Shown piece after piece: positions 44,837 through 55,242 of a stretch of 64,000 nucleotides of DNA. Source of the DNA: Saussurea involucrata (Eukaryota > Streptophyta > Magnoliopsida > Asterales > Asteraceae). The notes beneath the pieces are model-generated. The model saw nothing but the letters and a program-made list of their open reading frames with translations, was not told the origin of the DNA and made no database searches. The DNA lies in the NCBI GenBank assembly GCA_033807775.1, contig CM066327.1:76018795-76082794 (forward strand), in the 5' to 3' direction. The position numbers and the translations under genes were made by a program. Positions within the stretch are counted from its first letter, which is position 1. Every line of letters begins with the position of its first letter.

Positions 44837-45319
44837 TCACAACGAATATGTCAAACTAAGAAAAACATCGAAAACACGGGTTTTGAAAGAAAAACTAACA
44901 ACGAACGCCTGTATGGCTATATGTGGTCCCGTTTTTACGACGGAGATCCCTCGGAAACACTCCTCGAAAGATAGGAGATGATATTTCCCCTGAAACGGAA
45001 GTGACTTCGTCCCGTCAAGGACACAGTCAGTCAGGAAGGCCGACGGCGGCGTAAAGATGATCGTCATAACATCCTCCTCACCCACTCTCGTCTTTGCACC
45101 CTTGCCCTCGACAACTGATGAAAGGGTCGACGTGGTTATAGAGGACATCGTCGCTAGATACGCAGATTCCATGGATATCGCGTCAACCGTGATCAATGCC
45201 TTCGCCTCTTCAGGCATAATGACTCTCGATAAGTCATTAACCCTTGCAAGCATCCCTTTCAGAATTTCCACCCTCATCTTCAGTAAAACCCCGACGCAGC
45301 GAACCAAGCCTCTTTGCAT
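44837..45319 (-). pseudogene. Antisense ORF of element B
   Basis: 160 codons: MQRGLVRCVGVLLKMRVEIL, then LSRVIMPEEAKA, a Thr/Ser-rich middle and TDCVLDGTKSLPFQGKYHLL. Closely related to A's copy (54644-55183). Homology extends upstream to about 45365. The TATATA at about 45500-45506 (minus) and the following leader resemble the sequence upstream of the fuller copy at 62147, so a promoter seems conserved while the first exon is deleted. Confidence 0.7.
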
Positions 45320-45499
45320 CTTTCCTTCGCGGATACTCTTAAGTCATGCCATTCTCCTAGCAGAAATGGTTGACACCTTCTCAACGATCTTCCTAAGAAC
45401 ATACAAAAGAGGAACGCCACACAAACAAATTTAAAGGCGATGAACGCAGAGCACGAACACCTTAGTCAAAGATGAATGAAAAGGCGAGAAGCCATGCCA

Positions 45500-45506
45500 T
45501 ATATAA
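45500..45506 (-). promoter_or_regulatory. Putative antisense-gene TATA box in element B
   Basis: Minus strand reads CACTTATATATGGCATGGCT; the homologous position at 62201-62210 reads CACTATATAGGGCATTAC before the ATG at 62147. Confidence 0.5.
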
Positions 45507-45874
45507 GTGCTCAAAAACTTCGAAATTTCAAGAAAGATCAGAAAAAGAATCTCACTCTAAAAACTTTCAAAAACTATAAAAGGAAATGATTCATCAAGAT
45601 CTCTATTTATACAAGAAAACATGACAGGTCGAATCCTTTGATGATCGTCGCGCGTCCCCATCTTTTTCGTATGACTACTTGGATCATCAACACCTGTCAT
45701 CGATAGCTGGTAAGCATCATCGTGCGTCGGCATGACGTCAAGACTTTATCCTCTCTTCGATTTCCCTCTCTAGTTTAAATTGAACCGATTCAGTTCCAAA
45801 ACAACCAAGGTATTTTTTTCAACACAAAACCCTGAACACCCGACAAGAAAAATTTAAAATTCGAATTTGCCATC

Positions 45875-47262
45875 TGATAACTCTCATTTTGAGCGTTATT
45901 TACACATCATTTGTGTGAGTTTCTCTTCCGTTTTAGTTGTGTTTTATGTTTATGTGTTCGTGTTTTCATTTTGTTAATTTATTTTTATTTGGAGTTGTTG
46001 AGGACGTTTTATGGTTTTTGCATCAATATTTGGGGTTTAATGTTGTGCAGCGATGCCCACTGTGGGCACAGTGTGCCCACTGTGGGCACGAGCGGATTTT
46101 GCTTCGGACCAGCGGATAAAGCGATTAACTGGACAAAGGAGAGCATCTAAGAGCTGGCATTCTAGTGCAGAAAAACTCAGCAAAACCATGGGCTCTAGAA
46201 GGTGGTTTTGGTATTACCCTTTGGATAATGTGAACTTTGTCCATTGGGTAATACCCATTCTTGGGGTTATAAAAGAAGGAGCTTGGGTCACTTGCAAAAG
46301 GAGCTCCAAAGAAAAATGTAGAAGTTAATCTTTAGCTTGCATTTTGTTATCTTAGTTGTAGTTTAATTTATTGTCTTTAACTTTCTTGCATTTAATTTCC
46401 GCATTTACTTTCCGTCTAAGTTTGTAGTTTATTTTTATCTTAATGCAAGTAGTTAACAAGTATTTCATTTCTTACATTATGTCTTTTACTTTAATTATTA
46501 GCTAAGCACCATTGGGTGTGGGTGTGAACAAACTTGAGACTAGTAGGCAACACTTGGGTGTGGCCATTTGTTACTAACTCTCGAGATTGGTCACTTGAGT
46601 CGAGACTTAAACTCAACGCGGATAAGCCGATCACTTTGATGTGTTAATATTAGATCTTAGACCTCGAGAGGGGCGGATTCGAAATACGGCTTAAGTGATG
46701 CACAAAGATTTGAGAGAGTCTTTGATAACCACGTCGAGAGGCGGGTTTTGTATGATTTACTAAGGTTTAAACGCCGGTCGAGATTTATATCACAAAGAGA
46801 TTTGGGTGTAAATCTCCATATTGGTAGAACTTGACGTTTAGAGTCAAACTTAATTAAATCGGCAAGATCGAGAGTCGGTAACAATGGACACTTTATGGAA
46901 ACTTTGTAGGACCGGTTTATAAATCGCATGCATTTCGAGAGATCGGGCTTTTTATGAACTTTTGGTGCTATAAAGCAACTAACCATCTTGTTACTACAAA
47001 AATCTCAAGGGAACTCACATCCATACCCATTTTTTTATTATTCAAGAGTTTAATCATTTTCCAAACCAACCAACAATATTTTCATTGAAATCGGTGTATT
47101 CTCGACTTAGGACTCGAAACTTTGAAGTCCAATCCCTGTGGATACGATCTCGGTATATTTACCACTTTATTACTTGTAGCGATCCCATTGTCGGTATATA
47201 CTTGTGCCTTCATTGTGGAATTATTGTGCCCATATTTTGGACATACGATTTTCTGCTACCAA
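45875..47262 (+). repeat. Element D 5' LTR
   Basis: TGATAACTCTCATTTTGAGC to TTTTCTGCTACCA. TATAAAAG at 46268-46275 is the likely TATA box. Near 46054-46090 the word GCCCACTGTGGGCAC is present twice in tandem (20-bp period), once only in the 3' LTR. Confidence 0.95.
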
Positions 47263-47352
47263 GTTTTTGGCGCCGTTGCCGGGGATTGGCGTATTTCCAA
47301 GGTTTCTTGAGTTATAAGTTGAGTTTTTTTTATTGTTTTTTCTTCCACCAAA

Positions 47353-48171
47353 ATGGAAGGTTTTAGTTGGGATGCCCCGTATTTTAATTTTTCCAATTAT
47401 TCATGGGAACAACATCCTAATTTTTTACAAAATATTCAAGATGATGATACCTACACTTCATTTTCACCTCCCCGTCAAGATTGGAATGACACGTTTATAA
47501 ATACATTTGACCAATCATGGGAGGGGAATTTTGATAATTTTTGTGATTTTCAAGGGAGTGATCCTCACCATGGATTTACGGCCTTTGTTTCCAACAACGC
47601 ACCCGTGAATGTTTTTGAACAACCCGAACCTTCTCACTCTTTTGAAACTTTTTCCCCAAGCTTAACAGAAAATTTTACAACATTTTTGGGAAATTTCACA
47701 TCCTCTTTTGAAGCCTTAAATACTAAGATGGGACAACTAGTCGACGAGTTGAAAAATCAAAGTCAAGGTTCCTTACCAAGTGATAATGAAAAATCAAAAT
47801 GTGTTGGTAAGGATGAGAGTGATGTTGAGAAAGAGTTGGAGATTTTTGAGGCAAATTTCAAGCACAAGAGCAAGCCTTCTTTACTTCCTAATAGTAAAGA
47901 GGTGCTTCAAGATGCTAAAATTCCTAACTTAATTATTTTTGCTCATATTGTGCAGCCTTCTTTTTGTGACCACAATGCTCCTACCGGGATCATGCCATGG
48001 ACCGTTGGGAGGATTTGTGTGATCAAGAGCTCGGGGATTTTGCCTAGATCGTGTTCTTTGGGTGGTGGGATTGTTGGAACAAACTTTGGTATGGTGGAGG
48101 TGTCTATTATCTTGAAACCACTTCACTTTTTGAAGATGCACATGTGGGGTGGTGAACCACATCCTACATAA
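47353..48171 (+). CDS. Element D gag-like ORF
   Basis: 272 codons starting MEGFSWDAPYFNFSNYSWEQ, rich in Asn, Phe, Ser and Asp. A short coiled-coil-like segment LNTKMGQLVDELKNQSQG is near residue 120. No zinc knuckle, protease or capsid motif is recognised. It sits where gag starts in related elements, 70 bp after the primer site. The frame is intact, and the 3' part (from about residue 195) has the irregular composition of a non-native frame, so the original protein may have been shorter or frameshifted. Function uncertain. Confidence 0.55.
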   Translation: MEGFSWDAPYFNFSNYSWEQHPNFLQNIQDDDTYTSFSPPRQDWNDTFINTFDQSWEGNFDNFCDFQGSDPHHGFTAFVSNNAPVNVFEQPEPSHSFETFSPSLTENFTTFLGNFTSSFEALNTKMGQLVDELKNQSQGSLPSDNEKSKCVGKDESDVEKELEIFEANFKHKSKPSLLPNSKEVLQDAKIPNLIIFAHIVQPSFCDHNAPTGIMPWTVGRICVIKSSGILPRSCSLGGGIVGTNFGMVEVSIILKPLHFLKMHMWGGEPHPT

Positions 48172-49106
48172 CTTTGATGCAAACTTATCTTCTTACTCTC
48201 AACTCCAATTTTGTGTCTTTTATTTTACACTTTTTTGTGTGTGATTTGAGTCTCTTCATTTTCGACTAGTATCATGAGTTTTTTGGATCAAAAAAAAAAT
48301 AATCTCATGCATCTTATATTCTTAGATTTAAAGTTTCATAGTTTGAATAATCTATCCACCATTTTTTTCACCACTCGCAGATTTCTAGAACTAAGCAACC
48401 AATTCCCCGGTATACAAATTGATTAAACTTTCAAACTCTAGAAATGACATGGGCCTTTCTTTCTAAACACTTGGCCGAAACACTTTTCCCTTCGTTCCCA
48501 CAACCGAGCCGATTACAAAGCCAATGCGGACATTGTCCATCTTTAAGTTTGGGGGTGGGGAAATTGCTTGATCATTATTTTTATGATCCGAAAAAAAATA
48601 AAAAATAAAAGTCTTCGAAAAATTGGAAGACCACCTTCGGAAAAAAAAAACCCAAAAAGCTCGTACAAAAAATGAAAAATCAAAAAGCTTGGGTTTTTGT
48701 GACTAAAATAGAAATCAAAGGAAAAGCAACAAAGATATATCCTATTTCCTTTTGTAGTTTAGTTCAAGTTTGGGGGGGAATTTTTTTTTTTAGCCATAAA
48801 CACTAACCCTTCAAAGTCCTGTGGATCTAAGTTTGCAAAGTCAATTATCATAAGATGGGTGAATTATAGCTTAGCCTATGGAAATCAAAGTGCAATAAAA
48901 AAGGACGAAGTGGAAAAATTACGAAAAACTATGGATATTTTCAATCAAGGGATTTAAGATGCAAAATAAAAAAAAAAAGAAAAAAGAGAAAAATTGAAGA
49001 TCCTAGTTGTGATACTTAGTCTTTTTGCGTATTTTGAATCTTCAGTTGTTTTTATATTTGTCATTTTCGTTACTTGGGGACAAGTAACAAGTTAAGTTTG
49101 GGGGTG
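48172..49106 (+). other. Element D noncoding 3' region with repeated polypurine tracts
   Basis: AT-rich with A-runs. AAGTTTGGGGGTGGGG (about 48545), CAAGTTTGGGGGGG (about 48767) and AAGTTTGGGGGTG (49094-49106) are three polypurine-like tracts; the last directly precedes the 3' LTR and is the functional one. Confidence 0.8.
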
Positions 49107-50474
49107 TGATAACTCTCATTTTGAGCGTTATTTACACATCATTTGTGTGAGTTTTTCTTCCGTTTTAGTTGTGTTTTATGTTTATGTGTTCGTGTTTTTC
49201 ATTTTGTTAATTTATTTTTATTTGGAGTTGTTGAGGACGTTTTATGGTTTTTGCATCAATATTTGGGGTTTAATGTTGTGCAGTGATGCCCACTGTGGGC
49301 ACAAGCGGATTTTGCTTCGGACCAGCGGATAAAGCGATTAACTGGACAAAGGAGAGCATCTAAGAGCTGGCATTCTAGTGCAGAAAAACTCAGCAAAACC
49401 ATGGGCTCTAGAAGGTGGTTTTGGTATTACCCTTTGGATAATGTGAACTTTGTCCATTGGGTAATACTCATTCTTGGGGTTATAAAAGAAGGAGCTTGGG
49501 TCACTTGCAAAAGGAGCTCCAAAGAAAAATGTAGAAGTTAATCTTTAGCTTGCATTTTGTTATCTTAGTTGTAGTTTAATTTATTGTCTTTTACTTTCTT
49601 GCATTTAATTTCCGCATTTACTTTTCGTCTAAGTTTGTAGTTTATTTTTATCTTAATGCAAGTAGTTAACAAGTATTTCATTTCTTACATTATGTCTTTT
49701 ACTTTAATTATTAGCTAAGCACCATTGGGTGTGGGTGTGAACAAACTTGAGACTAGTAGGCAACACTTGGGTGTGGCCATTTGTTACTAACTCTCGAGAT
49801 TGGTCACTTGAGTCGAGACTTAAACTCAACGCGGATAAGCCGATCACTTTGATGTGTTAATATTAGATCTTAGACCTCGAGAGGGGCGGATTCGAAATAC
49901 GGCTTAAGTGATGCACAAAGATTTGAGAGAGTCTTTGATAACCACGTCGAGAGGCGGGTTTTGTATGATTTACTAAGGTTCAAACGCCGGTCGAGATTTA
50001 TATCACAAAGAGATTTGGGTGTAAATCTCTATATTGGTAGAACTTGACGTTTAGAGTCAAACTTAATTAAATCGGCAAGATCGAGAGTCGGTAACAATGG
50101 ACACTTTATGGAAACTTTGTAGGACCGGTTTATAAATCGCATGCATTTCGAGAGATCGGGCTTTTTATGAACTTTTGGTGCTATAAAGCAACTAACCATC
50201 TTGTTACTACAAAAATCTCAAGGGAACTCACATCCATACCCATTTTTTTATTATTCAAGAGTTTAATCATTTTCCAAACCAACCAACAATATTTTCATTG
50301 AAATCGGTGTATTCTCGACTTAGGACTCGAAACTTTGAAGTCCAATCCCTGTGGATACGATCTCGGTATATTTACCACTTTATTACTTGTAGCGATCCCA
50401 TTGTCGGTATATACTTGTGCCTTCATTGTGGAATTATTGTGCCCATATTTTGGACATACGATTTTCTGCTACCA
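49107..50474 (+). repeat. Element D 3' LTR
   Basis: 1368 bp, same ends as the 5' LTR, single copy of the GCCCACTGTGGGC word. Confidence 0.95.
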
Positions 50475-50485
50475 CCATCCTACTT

Positions 50486-50504
50486 TCAAATTTTGGGAGC
50501 AAAC
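50486..50504 (+). other. Element B polypurine tract region
   Basis: TTCAAATTTTGGGAGCAAAC directly before the 3' LTR at 50505; element C has TTTTGGGGGCAAAC at the same place. Confidence 0.8.
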
Positions 50505-51412
50505 TGTTTGGGCAAAATTTCACAGGTCTCGACCACGACCAGAAAAGGTAAGACACATGTTATGAACTATATCTTGTATTAAAATAAGGCCCCGACAAAG
50601 ACCCAAAAAACCTCTGTCGTCCCTCCTAAAAGGTAAGTCAAGAGTTCCTCACGACACTCGACCTCGACGTCGCCTACTTCGCACGACCGTCGCGTAGAAT
50701 CATGCGACCTCGACCGACTAACGCGTTATACGACTGTTATATTTGTTCAGTGATTAATGTAGGAGTCAAAGTCATTAATGGACAACGACTATAACCGACG
50801 AAATCAGTTATGAGCATCTAATCCCACATTGAAGACGACGACCGTTACAACAATCATCAAAGATCTTAATGATTCAATTAAAATCATCCGAAGACTATAA
50901 ATCCCAAGTTCAATCCTCAGTTTCAGGACATCGAAGAACACAGGGAGAGAGATAGAACAAGAACATCGAACAACAGAAGATAAGTATCCCAGCTCAGAAG
51001 AACACTACAAGCAAAGAACTCTCACTTGAAGAAGCGCTCCCGACGCACGACTTGCATTCTCGACCAACAGTTTACACATTGTTTTCATAGACGACGCACA
51101 CTGTTTCTACATTTCAAACACTTGTACTTTACATTTCGAAGTCTTTCCCTTCATTTGTATTGTAATCTCTGTACGATCGACACCCGGAACACCAAGGACA
51201 TCGCCCCTGATTGGCGACCATAGTGCAGCGACGACATCCACTGTCGTCCGCAGGTTTTTTCTTCGTTGAGGTTTTTCCTGCGTCATCAAATCCTCTGTCT
51301 CATTTACATTTTTGTCTTTGTCGCACGCCTTTGTCGAACGATTCCTTTCTTTAGTTGTTAAAGTCCACATCGACCTTAAGTTGTCCCTTTGGTGCGATTT
51401 TTGGCATTAACA
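50505..51412 (+). repeat. Element B 3' LTR
   Basis: 908 bp, ends as in 33953-34860; TATAAAT at 50895-50901. Followed by GTCAC and the continuation of element A. Confidence 0.95.
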
Positions 51413-51940
51413 GTCACTCGTCGAGGAATCGAGGCTAATCCAGACTAGATCAAAGCGATTATCGAAATTAAATCTCCTAGAAATTTCAAAGAAGTCCAGA
51501 AGCTCACTGGTCGAGTAGCTGCACTGAACAGGTTTATCTCTCGATCCTCAGATAAATGCCATCTGTTTTACAATGTCCTCAGGAAAAATAGAGGCTTTGA
51601 CTGGACCAACAGCCATGAGCAGGCATTGCAAAAGCTTAAAGAATACATGACATCACCTCCCCTATTGTCGAAACCTCGCGATCATGAAGTCTTGCAACTA
51701 TACCTGGCTGTTAGTCCAAACGCGGTAAGCGTCGTCCTAACACGAGAAGATGAAAAACAACAACTACCGATCTACTAAGTAAGTAAATCTCTTCAGGATG
51801 CAGAAACCAGGTATTCCTCTATGGAAAAATTGCTCTTGTCACTAGTCACAGCTGCTAAAAAACTGCGACACTAGTTTGAGTCGCATGCCATTACTGTCGT
51901 AACTAACTTTCCTCTTAAGTCTATCTTAAGAAAACCTGAG
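51413..51940 (+). pseudogene. pol: Element A pol: RT end and RNase H linker
   Basis: Joins in phase with the truncated RT at 33952. Reads VTRRGIEANPD, a TAG, then KAIIEIKSPRNFKEVQKLTG and LAVSPNAVSVVLTREDEKQQ. Further stops occur near 51777 and 51870. It keeps the roughly 120 bp (YSSMEKLLLSLVTAAKKL region) that element B has lost. Confidence 0.9.
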
Positions 51941-52768
51941 TTGACAGGTCGCCTGACAAAATGGAGTATATATCTTAGCAGTTACGACATCGATTCCAAG
52001 CCCAGGACCGCGATCAAATCGCAAGCCTTGGCAGACTTCATTGCTGATTTTAGCCCTGAATTGGAGAAACAAGCAGAACTCGAAGTATCAACTGTGGCGA
52101 CTCACGACGACGTGCCTTGGATCTTATATGTCGACGGTTCATCCAACGTTAGAGGTTCAGGACTAGGCGTCGTCTTAAAGTTGCCACAGGGGGGCAAGAT
52201 GGTATACTCGGTCCGATGCGATTTCAAAACCACCAACAACGAAGCTGAATATGAAGCCCTGATCATAGGAATGAATATGGCCTACGACTCAGGGGCAATT
52301 GCGTTACATGTCAAAAACGACTCTCTCCTGGTAGTGAACCAGATCAATGGGGAGTTCGCGGCCAAAGATTCAATAATGACAGCATACCTGAAGGTAGCAA
52401 AAGAAAAGGCCGAAAAATTCAAAACATTTTCTATCGAACAAATCCCGAGAGACCAGAATACTCAGGCCGACGCTTTGGCAAATCTCGGGTCTGCTCTAGT
52501 CGAACCTATAATCGACGCCATTCCCATGATACATCTGGCGACATCATCCATCGAGAACATTGATGTCGTCCAGATCGAAGAAGAAGAAGAAGATTGGTCG
52601 TGCGACATCCGAAATTTCCTCATGCACGACCAACTCCCAGAAGACAAAATGGAAGCCCGCAAGACCAGATTCAAGGCGTCTAAATATGTCATAATTGGGG
52701 ATAAGCTCTATCGACGATCATCAACAGGTTTAAACTTAAGATGCGTCATTAGCAAGAGCCAGGTATAG
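51941..52768 (+). pseudogene. pol: Element A RNase H and linker to integrase
   Basis: 275 codons open. ILYVDGSSNVRGSGLGVVLK (Asp), NNEAEYEALIIGMNMAYDSG (Glu), then VVNQINGEFAAKDSIMTAYL and QIPRDQNTQADALANLGSAL complete an RNase H domain with intact acidic residues. The Glu-rich VVQIEEEEEDWSCDIRNF leads to the integrase. TAG at 52766-52768 replaces the Gln codon present in element B. Confidence 0.92.
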
Positions 52769-52783
52769 AAAATCCTTCAAGAG

Positions 52784-53826
52784 ATGCACGACGGTGAATG
52801 TGGCAATCATTCAGGGGGTCGCAGTTTGGCTAATCGTATCTCTCGACAAGGGTATTTTTGGCCAACGCTGCGACAAGACGCCGTCAAGTACGTCCAGAAC
52901 TGTGACCCTTGTCAGCGACATGCAGGTATGTCACATAAACCCTCTGAACCCTTGCACTCGACACTTATCCCATGGCCCTTCATGAGGTGGGGAATGGATA
53001 TTGTCGGCAAGCTACCCCCGGCCCCGGGGCAAAAGGTATTCCTCCTCGTACTTACCGATTATTTTCCAAGTGGGTTGAGGCGGCTGCTTTTTCCCAAATA
53101 AGGGACAAGGAAGTCATCTCTTTTATCCAGACTAACATCATATGCAGATTCGGGATTCCATCCGAAATCGTCTGTGACAACGGATCCCAATTCATAAGTG
53201 ACAGGACCCAACAATTCTGCGAAGACAGGAGCATCAAGTTGACAACCTCGACTCCCAGATACCCTCAGGCGAACGGACTTGCTGAATCAAGTAATAAGAC
53301 CATTATTGCTTCAATCAAGAAAAGGCTAAAAGCTGCAAAGGGAAAGTGGGTCGAAGAACTCCCTTCGGTCCTGTGGGCAAATCGCACGACGCCCCACACG
53401 TCCACAGGACAAACCCCTTTCTCTCTCGTCTACTGTTGTGAAGCAGTTTTGCCGCTCGAAGTCCAGCTCCCAACCTCGAGGCATACATCCGTCGACCATA
53501 ACTTGGTCGATTTAGGATACGCCCTCGACGCCCTCGAAGAACTTAGAGAATCAACCTTGATTAGAATGGCATCACAAAAGCAAGCGGTCGAGCGACATTT
53601 CAATAAAAACATCAAAATCAAAGTCTTTCAAGAAGACGACTACATCCTCCGTCGAGTATTCCAAAATACTCAGGAGATCAACGCAGGTAAACTTTCTATC
53701 AAGTGGGAAGGTCCTTATCGCATATCTGAAGTCGTGGGTAAAGGAGCCTATCGACTCCAAACCCTCGACAACCAAGAGATTCCACGCAGCTGGAATGCAA
53801 CACATCTAAAGAGGTATATCTTTTAA
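52784..53826 (+). pseudogene. pol: Element A integrase
   Basis: Zinc finger HDGECGNHSGGR...CDPCQRH, then WGMDIVGKLPPAPGQK (Asp), VCDNGSQFISD (Asp) and NGLAESSNKTII (Glu): all three catalytic residues are kept, unlike element B. A missing T near 53068 (DYFPSG versus DYFSKW in B) shifts frame from 52784-53101 to 52972-53826. The C-terminus GPYRISEVVGKGAYRLQTLD and HLKRYIF match B. Undisturbed here, it defines the target site of element C in B. Confidence 0.93.
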
Positions 53827-54643
53827 ATCCTTTTTCATACGATTTTTTATTTTTACCTCGACGGTAACTAACTTAAGCATCGGAGGGTCGTTGGTTATCC
53901 AACGACCAACCTCTGACAGTATTATTCGCAGAATCGCACGACACAAGTTAATCATACGACTTTCCCAAGATCGCATAACGTAAATCTAATACACGACTCG
54001 ATATGCGATTTAAAATCATCACGCGATTTGATTATGCAATCGGCTCACAATCTGAATATGTCGACTTAAAAAGGCTTCATATTCTGAACAAATGCTCTAG
54101 ACGCATGTATACTTGTCTTTACACGACTAATGTTATCATCGTTATCTCATAATGAAAAGCCTCGGTCGCACGTACCTACGGTTGTATTCAATTTATAAGA
54201 GTGTTTATATGATTGAACATTACTTTCGATAATTGCTTGCAATATATAATGAAAAATCCCACGAAACTTCATTCATACTTAAACATATTTACATTAGACA
54301 ACCCGATCACCAACGACCGGATATGAAAGACATAGTTCATAGAACCAAAGTTTATCCTAAAACTAGGGAAGAGTGTCGATAGCATATTCTGCCCAGAGTC
54401 TCGACCTTCGAATCCTCGTCATGTAAAGGAGCTTATGCAAGGATCAAACGAGAATGACAGGGCCGTTTCCCAACACTTTATGCCACGACATGTTATGAAG
54501 AAAAGCCCGCAGTATTTTGAGAATGTGGCTCTTAAGATTAATGTTAAGGTTGGAGGAAGGAATAAGACGCTTTCGACGATTAACTTCTGGTCTGACGACT
54601 TCTCTGTCTTCGCGTATCGAACGAGCAAAGACCGAAACATCTG
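53827..54643 (+). other. Element A 3' region
   Basis: Noncoding; collinear with 44045-44836 of element B. Confidence 0.75.
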
Positions 54644-55183
54644 TCACAACGAATATGTCAAACTAAGAAAAACATCGAAAACATGGGTTTTAAAAGAAAA
54701 ACTTACAACGAACGCCTGTATGGCTATATGTGCTCCCGTTTTTACGAAGGAGATCCCTCGGAAACACTCCTCGAAAGATAGGAGATGATATTTCCCCTGA
54801 AACGGAAGTGACTTCGTCCTGTCAAGGACACAGTCAGTCAGGAAGACCGACGATAACGTAAAGCTGATCGTCATAACGTCCTCCTCACCCTCTCCTGTCT
54901 TTACACCTTTGCCCTTGACGGCTGACGAAAGGATTGACGTGGTTATAGAGGACATCGTCGCCAGATGCGCAGATTCCACGGATATCGTGTCAACCGCGAT
55001 CAATGCCTTCGCCTTTTCAGGCATAATGACTCTCGATAAGTCATTAACCTTTGAAAGCATCCCTTTCAGAATTACCAGCCTCGTCTTCAGTAAAACCCCG
55101 ATGCAGCGAACAAAGCCTCTTTGCATCTTTTCTTCGCGGATACTCTCAAGTCGTGCCATTCTCCTAGCAGAAATGGTTAGCAC
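54644..55183 (-). pseudogene. Antisense ORF of element A
   Basis: 179 codons: MLTISARRMARLESIREEKM, then LSRVIMPEKAKALIAVDTIS and LPFQGKYHLLSFEECFRGIS. Longest intact member of the three linked antisense ORFs, lacking only the exon-1-like domain seen at 61640-62147. The sequence before its ATG is cut at about 55240 by the Copia junction. Confidence 0.7.
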
Positions 55184-55242
55184 CTTTCAACGATCTTCCT
55201 AAGAACATACAAAAGAGGAACATCCGCACAACAAATTTAAAA

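Larger units (their letters stand above)
44045..45874 (+). other. Element B 3' region
   Basis: Noncoding on the plus strand; AT-rich with GCACGAC words. Carries the antisense ORF (44837-45319) and, on the minus strand at about 45500-45506, TATATA upstream of it. CCATC at 45870-45874 is the left target duplication of element D. Confidence 0.7.
45875..50474 (+). mobile_element. Non-autonomous TGATAAC-type Gypsy element D
   Basis: LTRs 45875-47262 (1388 bp) and 49107-50474 (1368 bp), with perfect target duplication CCATC at 45870-45874 and 50475-50479. Primer site TGGCGCCGTTGCCGGGGA at 47269 fits the tRNA-Asp type used by Athila/Tat-like Gypsy elements. Only a 272-codon gag-like ORF is inside; protease and pol are absent. 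LTRs about 99.3% identical by eye apart from a 20-bp duplication, making it the youngest element of the Gypsy nest. Confidence 0.94.
33953..51412 (+). mobile_element. Tat-like Gypsy element B (pol-only), containing C and D
   Basis: LTRs 33953-34860 and 50505-51412, each 908 bp, with the perfect 5-bp target duplication GTCAC at 33948-33952 and 51413-51417. Inside: leader, RT, RNase H, integrase, 3' region with antisense ORF, and polypurine tract. Element C interrupts the integrase and element D the 3' region. Without them B is about 7.0 kb. LTRs differ at about 25 positions by eye (about 97% identity). Like A it lacks gag and protease. Confidence 0.95.
32045..55240 (+). mobile_element. Tat-like Gypsy element A (pol-only), split by element B
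   Basis: 5' LTR 32045-32942, primer site, pol starting at 33044, interrupted at 33952 by element B and resuming at 51413 (both flanks GTCAC). RNase H, integrase and an antisense ORF follow; it ends abruptly at about 55240 in a Copia. The 3' LTR is missing. There is no gag or protease between leader and RT. Excluding B and one GTCAC it is about 5.7 kb. Confidence 0.88.
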
